A DNA stretch of 12,435 nucleotides from Betaproteobacteria bacterium (GTDB lineage: Bacteria; Pseudomonadota; Gammaproteobacteria; Burkholderiales; SG8-41): contig JACOVL010000001.1 of the NCBI GenBank assembly GCA_016177355.1, positions 1 through 12,435 on the forward strand, given 5' to 3'. The notes under the pieces were generated by a model. It saw only the letters and a program-made list of their open reading frames with translations, was not told the DNA's origin and did not search any database. Position 1 is the stretch's first letter, and every line of letters begins with the position of its first letter. Made by a program: the position numbers and the translations under genes. Positions 6,833 to 12,435 of the stretch are shown piece after piece.

Positions 6833-6872
6833 CCGCGTCTGTCTGAATATCGGCGGCTGATTGACATCAGTT

Positions 6873-7610
6873 CTACTTGCGCCGCGCCGTCGCATCGAGC
6901 AACGGCACCACCGTGCTCATCGGCAGGGCGCCCGCGTACTTCTCGCCGTTCGGCAGGAACCACGTCGGCGTGGAGGTTGCGCCGAGCCGTTTCCCAAGCG
7001 CGACGAGTTCCTCGATCGGATTCTCGCAGTCGGCCGGCGCCGTCGGCTCCGCGCGCTTCAGCATCAGGTCGTTCCAGGCTTTCGCGCGGTCCTTCGAGCA
7101 CCAGACGGATTTCGTCTGCCGCACCGATTCCTCCTTGATGACCGGCCACATGAAAATGTGGACGGTAATGTTGTCCACCGTGGCCAGGTCCTTCTCGAAT
7201 TTCTGGCAGAACGGGCAGTTCGGGTCCGAAAAGATCGCGATCTGACGGCGCCCGTCACCGCGCCGCGTGGTCACTGCCCAATGAAACGGCAGCTGGTTCC
7301 AGTCGATGGCCGAAAGCTTCCGCAGCCGCTCCTCCGTGAGATTGCGGTCGGTCCGCGTCTCGATCAGGGTGCCGATCAGCATGATCTGGCCGAGGGCATC
7401 GGTGTAGAACACCCTGTAGCCCTCGTTGCCTTGCACCGCCACTTCGTAGAGGTCGGCGTAGCGCATTCTTTCGACGCTGATCACCTGTGCGCTGGGTAGC
7501 TTTGTCCTGAACGCCTGGCGTATCGTCCGCTCGTCAGCGCTTGCCGCCATTGAGAAAGTCGCGATCGCCGCCGCCACCGCGCACCCATACACCCATCTGT
7601 TCCGATTCAT
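6873..7610 (-). CDS. dsbC: DsbC-type periplasmic thiol:disulfide isomerase
   Basis: A 245-residue exported DsbC/DsbG-family protein. The signal peptide spans about residues 1-25 (MNRNRWVYGCAVAAAIATFSMAASA). The N-terminal dimerisation region is about 26-95 (IRQAFRTKLPSAQVISVERMR...LYEVAVQG). A thioredoxin domain follows with active site CPFC (C132, C135) in IAIFSDPNCPFCQKFEKDL. A second Cys pair (C171 in SVWCSKDRAKAW and C195) and the cis-Pro loop TSTPTWF (P215) are also typical. Escherichia coli DsbC has CGYC, so the dipeptide between the cysteines differs, which normally shifts redox potential. Family members repair wrong disulfides and need a reducing partner such as DsbD or CcdA. AAGGA lies 8 bases before ATG 7610, which favours it over an ATG three codons upstream. 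The Rieske gene begins 40 bases downstream. Confidence 0.9.
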   Translation of the reverse strand: MNRNRWVYGCAVAAAIATFSMAASADERTIRQAFRTKLPSAQVISVERMRYADLYEVAVQGNEGYRVFYTDALGQIMLIGTLIETRTDRNLTEERLRKLSAIDWNQLPFHWAVTTRRGDGRRQIAIFSDPNCPFCQKFEKDLATVDNITVHIFMWPVIKEESVRQTKSVWCSKDRAKAWNDLMLKRAEPTAPADCENPIEELVALGKRLGATSTPTWFLPNGEKYAGALPMSTVVPLLDATARRK

Positions 7611-7618
7611 CGCGAGCA

Positions 7619-7623
7619 TCCTT
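7619..7623 (-). promoter_or_regulatory. Ribosome binding site fixing the DsbC start
   Basis: AAGGA on the minus strand, 8 bases before ATG 7610. The alternative ATG at 7619 overlaps the site itself and so cannot use it, which is why the shorter start (MNRNRW) is preferred. Confidence 0.65.
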
Positions 7624-7650
7624 GCGGGATGGTGCTTTTGCGCAGCGCCT

Positions 7651-8190
7651 TCATCGGCTCAGTTTCCCTTTTCGCGTTCGCGTCCGATCGAGCACTGTCG
7701 CCAGCCAGTACGCGAGTGGCGGAACGACGATCCATTGGAGAAGAGGAGCGATCCCGGTGCCGAGCGGCGGCACCTGAAGCATTGAATCGGCGTACTGCCA
7801 GTTCATCGTCACTTGCGTATTGACCCACTCGCTGAATACCGTGTATGCCACGCCCGCAAACGTTGCCGCCGCCAGGACGCGCCCATAGCCGAAGCTTGGC
7901 CAGCCGTGCCGGCCGAATAGCATGACCGAAGCGAGCAGCGCCGCCGTCCCGATCATCACGTCGCCAATCGTGCAATGCGCGACCGCGAAAGCGCGCGATC
8001 GCGGCGTGCCTTCCTCCCAGAGCGTATAGAAGGACAACTGGAAAATCTCCCAGACCAGGTTTCCTGCTGCGAGCAGCGGCACGAACCGCGCGAGCACGAA
8101 GCGCCAGGACGCGCGCGAGCGGTACCAAGGCGTAAACCTCCCCGGATCGGTGAGCGCGCCTTCGAACGGGGTTCCGGCGTCAGGCCGCAT
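7651..8190 (-). CDS. Conserved multi-pass membrane protein, function unknown
   Basis: A 179-residue protein with about four hydrophobic segments, near residues 30-55, 70-92, 104-121 and 147-167. Likely conserved polar positions sit in or beside the membrane: NLVWEIFQL (N44, W47, E48), the TLWEEGTPRSRAFAVAHCTIGDV stretch (residues 56-78, H72, C73, D77) and FSEWVN (E121). I do not recognise a characterised family, though this pattern resembles an uncharacterised proteobacterial membrane family. The start at 8190 overlaps the end of the SCO gene by 11 bases and has GAAGG about 9 bases upstream, so it is probably translationally coupled to the SCO copper chaperone. The DsbC-like gene starts 40 bases after its stop. 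A link to copper delivery or membrane redox is inferred from position only. Confidence 0.82.
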   Translation of the reverse strand: MRPDAGTPFEGALTDPGRFTPWYRSRASWRFVLARFVPLLAAGNLVWEIFQLSFYTLWEEGTPRSRAFAVAHCTIGDVMIGTAALLASVMLFGRHGWPSFGYGRVLAAATFAGVAYTVFSEWVNTQVTMNWQYADSMLQVPPLGTGIAPLLQWIVVPPLAYWLATVLDRTRTRKGKLSR

Positions 8191-8848
8191 CGAGCAGAAC
8201 CTTCACGTCGTGAACCATCGCTTCGACGGACCGCTTGTTGGCGCTGAAGTAAAGCCGCGCGCGGCCCTGCGTGTCGAAGACGTAGATTCCCGTGGAATGG
8301 TCAACCATGTAGGAATCCTGTTGCGCGCCGTGGGCGGAATGGGCGTCCTTGTCCTGCTTTTGCGCCTGGTAGTGGAGCTTGAATTCCTTGGCGACCTCGG
8401 CGGTTTCCTGCGGTGATCCGCGAAGACCGATAAAGGACGGGTGAAACGCGGGAACGTAGCTCGCGAGCCTCTCCGGCGTATCGCGTTCCGGGTCCACGGT
8501 GACGAACAGGCCCTGCACGCGGTCTGCGTCGGGGCCGAGCGCTTTCAGCACCTGTGCCATCTCCGACAGCGCGAGAGGACAGGCGTCGGGGCAGTTCGTG
8601 TATCCGAAAAACAGGAGCACGACCTTGCCCTTGAAATCGCCGAGCGTCCGGCGGTGGCCGGTATGGTCCGTTAATTCGAAGCCGCGAGCCCAGCCCACGC
8701 CGGCGATATCGGTGCCCTGGAATGACGAGCGCGGCTCGACTCCCCGGTCGCAAGCGGCGACGAGCGCGGTCGCCGCGCCCGCCGCTGCCGCGACGAGAAA
8801 GCGCCTTCTTGAGGCCGAGCGCGAATGCGAACTGCTAAGGTTGCCCAT
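8180..8848 (-). CDS. SCO1/SenC family copper chaperone
   Basis: A 222-residue membrane- or lipid-anchored SCO protein. The N-terminus combines SRRRF (residues 13-17) with a hydrophobic core ending LVAAC (residues 29-33), so it may be a Tat-exported lipoprotein anchored at C33. The thioredoxin-like domain holds the copper site: C86 and C90 in GYTNCPDACPLAL, and H184 in YMVDHSTGIYVFD. SCO proteins deliver copper to the Cu-A site of cytochrome c oxidase and can also reduce its cysteines. The segment just before the His ligand is slightly expanded and contains H170 and H173 (KDAHSAHGAQQD). The start at 8848 follows from the Tat-like N-terminus; the upstream ribosome site is not strong. It overlaps the unknown membrane protein gene by 11 bases. 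No oxidase subunit gene is visible, so the client may be the multicopper oxidase or a remote cytochrome oxidase. Confidence 0.92.
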   Translation of the reverse strand: MGNLSSSHSRSASRRRFLVAAAAGAATALVAACDRGVEPRSSFQGTDIAGVGWARGFELTDHTGHRRTLGDFKGKVVLLFFGYTNCPDACPLALSEMAQVLKALGPDADRVQGLFVTVDPERDTPERLASYVPAFHPSFIGLRGSPQETAEVAKEFKLHYQAQKQDKDAHSAHGAQQDSYMVDHSTGIYVFDTQGRARLYFSANKRSVEAMVHDVKVLLDAA

Positions 8849-8984
8849 TCCTGGAAATCTTCCGTGGCGGACGGCGCTGAAGCCGTCACGTTCTATTGCA
8901 TCATGGATTTTGCCCGGAGAGCGCCGCCCTGTGCCACATGATCCGCGGCAGGAGGCGGGTATCGGGGGGTCGTTTCCACCGGGG

Positions 8985-9003
8985 GGACGCGTTCATCGCG
9001 TCC
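8985..9003. other. Perfect 7-bp stem-loop in the gap between the Cys-rich gene and the SCO gene
   Basis: GGACGCG, a TTCAT loop, then CGCGTCC pair perfectly. The element lies 21 bases downstream of the Cys-rich protein's stop, inside the only long gap (8849-9024, 176 bases) of the operon. No T-tract follows on the minus strand, so it does not look like an intrinsic terminator. It could be an RNA-stabilising or processing stem that sets different expression of the first gene and the rest, or chance in GC-rich DNA. I see no convincing promoter in the rest of the gap. Confidence 0.35.
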
Positions 9004-9024
9004 TGCGGCGAAACCGACGGAGGG

Positions 9025-9432
9025 CTAGTTCAGCAGACGCTGAAGCTGGTAGATGAGGGGGGTGCTACTGATCGCGGGTGGCGCGGCACTCAGCCGCGGC
9101 GATTGTGGGGGAAACGCCACCCATCCAATGGGAGAGGGGGAGGCAAGCGTGAAAGCAACCGACGCCGGCAGTGCCGAATCGGATTTTGCTGCGTCTCGCC
9201 CCTGAATACAGTAAGGCGCGCAGGTATCAAATGTACCGACCATATCTTGCGCGGTGGCGCAAGCCGGTTCGGAACCCCCGCTGCAACAGCCATCAGCAGT
9301 GGTCGCGGCAGGTATGTTGGAGGCGTTCGCAAGGGCGGCCGAAAAGCCCGTGCAGACCTGGACCAAGGCCAAGATTGCGACGAGCAGCATGGTGTTCACG
9401 CGCCGCGGGATCTTTGACGTTCTCGGCATCAT
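9025..9432 (-). CDS. Small secreted Cys-rich protein, function unknown
   Basis: A 135-residue predicted exported protein, first gene of the putative copper/redox operon. Basic residues (MPRTSKIPRR) and a hydrophobic core (about 15-33) ending SAALA form a convincing signal peptide. The mature part has five cysteines in a short span: C49-C50 (DGCCSGG), C58, C71 and C75 (TCAPYC). It ends with a Pro-rich segment and a PLIYQLQRLLN tail. I know of similar short secreted Cys-containing proteins beside metal-homeostasis genes, but no assigned function. The Cys pattern suits metal binding or a substrate of the thiol-redox proteins downstream; both are inference. Two adjacent ATGs (9432, 9429) are possible starts and no good ribosome site is seen, so start and even reality are less certain than for its neighbours. 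The SCO gene begins 176 bases further on. Confidence 0.7.
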   Translation of the reverse strand: MMPRTSKIPRRVNTMLLVAILALVQVCTGFSAALANASNIPAATTADGCCSGGSEPACATAQDMVGTFDTCAPYCIQGRDAAKSDSALPASVAFTLASPSPIGWVAFPPQSPRLSAAPPAISSTPLIYQLQRLLN

Positions 9433-9486
9433 CGCTTGGGAAGTTCCGAAATGTGACCGCGCATCCGGAAGTTAGTTCATTTTACA

Positions 9487-10359
9487 TCAATGTCCAAGTC
9501 GGGCTCGCAACGCCGCGCCCACGTCTGACGGCGTATCCAGTACCGTGACCCCGGCGGCTTCGAGCGCCGAGCGCTTGGAGGCGTAGCTTCCCTTGTCGCC
9601 CATGACGATGGCGCCGGCGTGACCCATCTTCCTGCCCTCGGGCGCGGCGCCGCCGGCGATGAAGGCGACCACGGGCTTCGCCATGGTCCTGGCGTAATCA
9701 GCTGCTTCCTCTTCCATCGAGCCGCCGATCTCGCCCACCATGACGACGGCCTCGGTGCCGGGAAAAGTGTCGAGGGCGACGAGCGCCTCGCGCGTGGTGG
9801 TGCCGATGATCGGATCACCGCCGATGCCGACGAAGGCGGATTCGCCATAGCCGGCCTGGACCACATTCAGACAAAAAAGCACTCCCAGGCTGCCGCTGCG
9901 GGAAATCACGCCGATCGAGCCCTTCCTGAAGATGCGCTCGTTGAAGGCGGGCATGAAGCCGGCGAAGCATTCGCCGGGCGTGACAGCGCCGGCGGTGTTA
10001 GGGCCGAGGATGCACGCGCCGCGTTCTCTTGCCGCGGCCACGAAGTACATCACGTCCTGCACCGGGATGTGCTCGGTCAGCACGACCAGGCGCTTTGCGC
10101 CGGCCTCGATCGCGTCCACAGCGGCTTCCTTGACCATCAGGGGCGGGAGGAACAGAACCGCGACGTCGAAACCGGCGCCCTTCATCGCGTCCCGAGCGGT
10201 GGCGAAGACCGGCACGCCGCAATGCATGGTGCCCGCCTTGTTCGGATGGGTGCCGCCGACGACCCTGGTGCCGTAGGCCTGCATCCGTCCGGTCCAGAAC
10301 GTGCCTTGCTTGCCGGTGATGCCCATCACCAGCACGCGATCGGTGCCGCGGACGATCAT
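9487..10359 (-). CDS. SucD-like acyl-CoA ligase (NDP-forming) alpha subunit
   Basis: A 290-residue alpha subunit of the succinyl-CoA/malate-CoA ligase family, which forms a CoA thioester from an acid with ATP or GTP through a phosphohistidine. Visible features are the CoA-binding Rossmann start (VLVMGITGKQGTFWTGRMQAYGT, residues 10-31), GPNTAGAVTPGE (119-130), GVISRSGSLG (150-159), E210 in VGEIGG, and the active-site His H247 in MGHAGAI. The family motif GPNCPG reads GPNTAG here, and ITGKQGTFWT differs from the FTGSQGTFH-type region of the Krebs-cycle enzyme, so succinate may not be the substrate. The start at 10359 (MIVRGTDRV) fits the family; an upstream extension would be translated from the inverted repeat. 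It pairs with the SucC-like gene just before it. Substrate candidates are malate, sulfoacetate or another small carboxylate. Confidence 0.88.
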   Translation of the reverse strand: MIVRGTDRVLVMGITGKQGTFWTGRMQAYGTRVVGGTHPNKAGTMHCGVPVFATARDAMKGAGFDVAVLFLPPLMVKEAAVDAIEAGAKRLVVLTEHIPVQDVMYFVAAARERGACILGPNTAGAVTPGECFAGFMPAFNERIFRKGSIGVISRSGSLGVLFCLNVVQAGYGESAFVGIGGDPIIGTTTREALVALDTFPGTEAVVMVGEIGGSMEEEAADYARTMAKPVVAFIAGGAAPEGRKMGHAGAIVMGDKGSYASKRSALEAAGVTVLDTPSDVGAALRARLGH

Positions 10360-10378
10360 CGAACGGCCACCAAATGAA

Positions 10379-10464
10379 ACCGCAGATAAACGCAGATACA
10401 CACAGATACTGAAAACCAGCGGCAGGATGTTTTATTCGCGTTCATCGGCGTTCATCTGCGGCTA
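10379..10464. repeat. Imperfect inverted repeat of CGCAGATAAA-like units between the ligase subunit genes
   Basis: The left arm (about 10379-10411) holds three near-copies of a 10-base unit: CGCAGATAAA, CGCAGATACA, CACAGATACT. The right arm (about 10432-10464), read on the minus strand, holds CCGCAGATGAACGCCGATGAACGCG. The arms pair over about 30 bases with some mismatches around a loop of about 20 bases. The right arm overlaps the last codons and the TGA of the SucC-like gene, and the left arm ends about 20 bases before the SucD-like start. Dispersed CGCAGATGAACGC-type elements of this kind occur between genes in many bacteria. The hairpin could tune the ratio of the two subunits or stabilise the upstream message, but that is inference. 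Confidence 0.75.
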
Positions 10465-11588
10465 ATCTTCGCCGCTTCCACCGCCGCCTTACACGCGTCG
10501 TCCATGGTCGCGAGCGGTGTCACGCCCAGGCGATCCTTCAACACCCTGATCGCTTCCTCGTCGCCGGTGCCGTGCACCGAAAAGAAAATCGGCAGTCCGG
10601 GCTTCAAGGCCTCGATCGCCTCGATGACGCCCCGGGTCATCACGTCGGTGCGCGCGAAGGCGCCGCAGAAGTTGATGACGAGGCTCTTGATGCGGGGGTT
10701 CGCGAGCAGCAACTCGAGCGCCGGCTTCGCCTGGGTGTAGGCCTCGCCGCCGATCTCGAGAAAGTTCGCCGGGCGGCCGCCGTGGTGGCGGATCATGTCC
10801 ATGGTCGTCATGGTGAGCCCCGCCCCGTTGGCGAGCACGCCGACGGCGCCGTCGAGGTCGATATACTTGAGCCCGGCGGCCTTGGCCCTGGCCTCGAGGC
10901 CGGTCAGCGTCTCGGGCGTGCCCGCGGGCGCGACTTTGGGTTGGCGCACGATGGCGCAATCGTCCATCACGAACTTGCAGTCGAGCGCGACAACGCGGCC
11001 GTCCCCGGTGACGATCAGCGGATTGATCTCCAGAAGCTCGGCGTCGAAGGCGGCATAGGCTTCGTAGAGCCTGGCGAGCGCGTCCGCGACCTTGCCTTCG
11101 TCCGCGCCGAGCGCGAGGCCCTGGACCAGCGTCTCGGCATCCGTATGGGAGAAGCCGCGGCGGGTATCGACGGGTTGGAGGCGGAGCTTGTCGGGCGCCG
11201 TCGCCGCCACCTCCTCGATGTCCATGCCGCCTTCGGTCGAAAACATGACGAGCGGGCCCTTGCTCGAGGGATCGTTCACCACCGCGGCATAAAGCTCGCG
11301 TTCGATCGGCATCTGCTCCTCGACCAACACCTTCTCGACCTTGTGGCCGGCGATCTCCATGCCGATAATGGCCCTGGCATGGGTTCTGGCTTCGTCCGGC
11401 GTCGCGGCCAGCTTGATGCCGCCCGCCTTGCCGCGCTTGCCGGTCGGGACCTGGGCCTTGACGACGACGGCGCCGATTCCCTCCGCGACCGCGGCGGCTT
11501 CGACGGGCGTTCTCGCCAGTCCGCCCTTGGGAACGGCGATGCCGTGCCGGGCCAAGAGCGGCTTGGCCGCGTGTTCCTCGAAATTCAT
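10452..11588 (-). CDS. SucC-like acyl-CoA ligase (ADP-forming) beta subunit
   Basis: A 378-residue ATP-grasp beta subunit of the succinyl-CoA/malate-CoA ligase family. The usual N-terminus is seen (MNFEEHAAKPLLARHGIAVPKG). Nucleotide-binding motifs follow: VVVKAQVPTGKRGKAGGIKL (43-60), FSTEGGMDIEEVA (116-128) and ELLEINPL (184-191). The C-terminal ligase domain shows ANGAGLTMTTMDMIRHHGG (253-271), NFLEIGG (275-281) and INFCGAFARTDVM (305-317), where the standard enzyme has INIFGGI-R-CD. Length is slightly below the typical 385-390. The last residues (SRR) and the TGA are written by the inverted repeat that follows, so the C-terminus may have been trimmed by that insertion. It starts 13 bases after the aldehyde dehydrogenase stop and works with the SucD-like subunit 92 bases downstream. 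Family secure, substrate open. Confidence 0.9.
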   Translation of the reverse strand: MNFEEHAAKPLLARHGIAVPKGGLARTPVEAAAVAEGIGAVVVKAQVPTGKRGKAGGIKLAATPDEARTHARAIIGMEIAGHKVEKVLVEEQMPIERELYAAVVNDPSSKGPLVMFSTEGGMDIEEVAATAPDKLRLQPVDTRRGFSHTDAETLVQGLALGADEGKVADALARLYEAYAAFDAELLEINPLIVTGDGRVVALDCKFVMDDCAIVRQPKVAPAGTPETLTGLEARAKAAGLKYIDLDGAVGVLANGAGLTMTTMDMIRHHGGRPANFLEIGGEAYTQAKPALELLLANPRIKSLVINFCGAFARTDVMTRGVIEAIEALKPGLPIFFSVHGTGDEEAIRVLKDRLGVTPLATMDDACKAAVEAAKISRR

Positions 11589-11601
11589 CGGCCTCGCCCG
11601 T

Positions 11602-12435
11602 CTACTTTCCGTATTTCTTCCAGAACGGACCGAACAGGTCCTCTTCCGAGGGCTTGTCCTCGGGAATCGTGCGGACGATGCGGGTGATGTTCATGAAATG
11701 CCTGTAGTTGAGATTGTCGGAGAAACTGTTGCCGCCCCAGGTGCCGCAACCCATGGAGAGCGAGAACGGCATGCCATTATCGAAACTGCCGCCGGTGGCG
11801 AAGGTGTGCGCCTGCTTGACGATCACCCGCGACACCGTCATCTCGTGCGCGAGCCGCCGGATATGCGCCTCGTTCTCGGTGTAGATGCCGCAGGAGTGCC
11901 CGTTGCCCTGGTGGTCGTAGATCGCGCGCAGGATGCCGAAAGCGTGATCGAAATCGCGCGCGCGATAGACGGTGAGCACGGGCGAGAGCTTTTCGCCCGA
12001 GAACGGATGATCCTTGCCGGCGCCGGTCTCCTCCACCATCAGGCACCTGGCAGCGGCCAGCGCGGGGCGCGTGAGGCCCGCGGCCGCGCTGATTTTCTTC
12101 ACCGACTGCGCGGTGACGGCGGGGGAGAGCTTGCCGCCGGGGAACATCGCTTTGGCGAGCACCTTCTTTTCGGTGGCCGTGAGCAGCGCGCCGCCCTCCC
12201 GCGCGAGCGCGGCGAGCATCCGGTCGTAAACTCCGGCGTGGACGATGACGGCATTCTCGGAGGAGCAACTGGTCGCGTTGTCGAAGATCTTGGAGGCCAT
12301 GATCTTGCCTGCGGCGTCGGCGCAATCAGCGCTGTCGTCCACGATCACCGCCACGTTGCCGGTGCCGACGCCCAGCGCGGGCGTGCCGCTCGAATATCCC
12401 GCGCGCACGTTGCTCTGCGAGCCCGTCACCACCAC
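11602..12435 (-). CDS. Acylating (CoA-dependent) aldehyde dehydrogenase, C-terminal part; N-terminus off window
   Basis: The 277 visible residues are the C-terminal two-thirds or so of an acylating aldehyde dehydrogenase, which interconverts an aldehyde and its acyl-CoA with NAD(P). The first visible codons are GTG-GTG-GTG in mid-gene, so no start is present. Seen are the TGSQSNVRAGYSSGTPALGVGTGNVAVIVDD stretch (in place of the TGGPGMVKAAYSSGKPALGVG region of AdhE-type enzymes), the catalytic C57 in FDNATSCSSENAVIV, and the late PFSGEKLSPVLTVYRA and SLSMGCGTWGGNSFSDNLNYRHFMN motifs. It ends ...FGPFWKKYGK. Enzymes with this TGSQ-NVR and SCSSEN pattern include sulfoacetaldehyde dehydrogenase (SauS) as I recall it. 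The SucCD-like ligase genes directly downstream would make or use the same acyl-CoA. Acylating ALDH family is secure; the substrate is not. Confidence 0.88.
   Translation of the reverse strand: MVVTGSQSNVRAGYSSGTPALGVGTGNVAVIVDDSADCADAAGKIMASKIFDNATSCSSENAVIVHAGVYDRMLAALAREGGALLTATEKKVLAKAMFPGGKLSPAVTAQSVKKISAAAGLTRPALAAARCLMVEETGAGKDHPFSGEKLSPVLTVYRARDFDHAFGILRAIYDHQGNGHSCGIYTENEAHIRRLAHEMTVSRVIVKQAHTFATGGSFDNGMPFSLSMGCGTWGGNSFSDNLNYRHFMNITRIVRTIPEDKPSEEDLFGPFWKKYGK

Noticed and set aside
8901..8996. A 31-codon minus-strand frame in the gap upstream of the SCO gene, with AGGA near its ATG
   Set aside because: Composition is Arg/Pro-rich with no signal or known motif, and the ATG falls in the loop of the stem-loop. 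Too short to support without conservation data.
8985..9003. Reading the perfect stem-loop as an intrinsic terminator
   Set aside because: No T-tract follows on the transcribed strand, where the next bases are C-rich, and the genes on both sides are in the same direction.
9433..9486. Possible promoter or operator ahead of the Cys-rich gene (TAAAAT-like box, GGAACTT-like box, TTCCG/CGGAA inverted half-sites at 9444-9448 and 9466-9470)
   Set aside because: No matching -35/-10 pair at normal spacing was found. The GGAACTT box is too close to the ATG and its spacing to a TCAAA box is too long for an ECF promoter. The half-sites do not fit the CueR operator spacing.

Overview
The window is GC-rich and looks proteobacterial, most likely a betaproteobacterium. 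The main basis is the Rieske protein: its N-terminal Tat region, its 'GAPVEAD...MTVEWRGKPVWIL' stretch and its cluster motifs read like the betaproteobacterial bc1 subunit. Every supported gene is on the minus strand, so transcription runs from high to low coordinates. There are no tRNA, rRNA, integrase, transposase or CRISPR features.

Right part (about 9487-12435): a three-gene CoA module. It starts with an acylating aldehyde dehydrogenase that runs off the right edge. A SucC-like ATP-grasp acyl-CoA ligase beta subunit and a SucD-like alpha subunit follow. Together they would interconvert an acid, its CoA thioester and an aldehyde. The real substrate is not fixed by the sequence; sulfoacetate/sulfoacetaldehyde is one candidate. 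An imperfect inverted repeat built from CGCAGATAAA-like units lies between the two ligase genes and supplies the stop codon of the beta subunit.

Left part (1-9432): thirteen closely spaced genes, probably one operon for copper handling and redox chemistry outside the cytoplasmic membrane. In transcription order they encode: a secreted Cys-rich protein; an SCO1/SenC copper chaperone; an unknown multi-pass membrane protein; a DsbC-type disulfide isomerase; a Rieske iron-sulfur protein with no cytochrome b or c1 gene beside it; a monoheme cytochrome c with an extra C-terminal domain; a BNR/Asp-box propeller protein; a membrane-anchored monoheme cytochrome c; a CcmG/DsbE-type thioredoxin; a TlpA/ResA-type thioredoxin; a Tat-exported multicopper oxidase with Met-Gly-rich inserts; a small Cys-containing membrane protein; and CcdA, which runs off the left edge. 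Genes overlap or sit within about 55 bases of each other, except for a 176-base gap after the first gene.

A reasonable model is that CcdA carries reducing power across the membrane to the CxxC proteins (TlpA-like, CcmG-like, DsbC-like, and possibly SCO). These keep copper sites and heme-binding cysteines reduced. The multicopper oxidase would oxidise Cu(I) or another donor, and the Rieske protein and two cytochromes would carry electrons. The combination of an orphan Rieske protein, two cytochromes, a BNR protein and a Met-rich oxidase in one thiol-redox operon is the most interesting part. Its substrate and physiological role are unknown from sequence alone.
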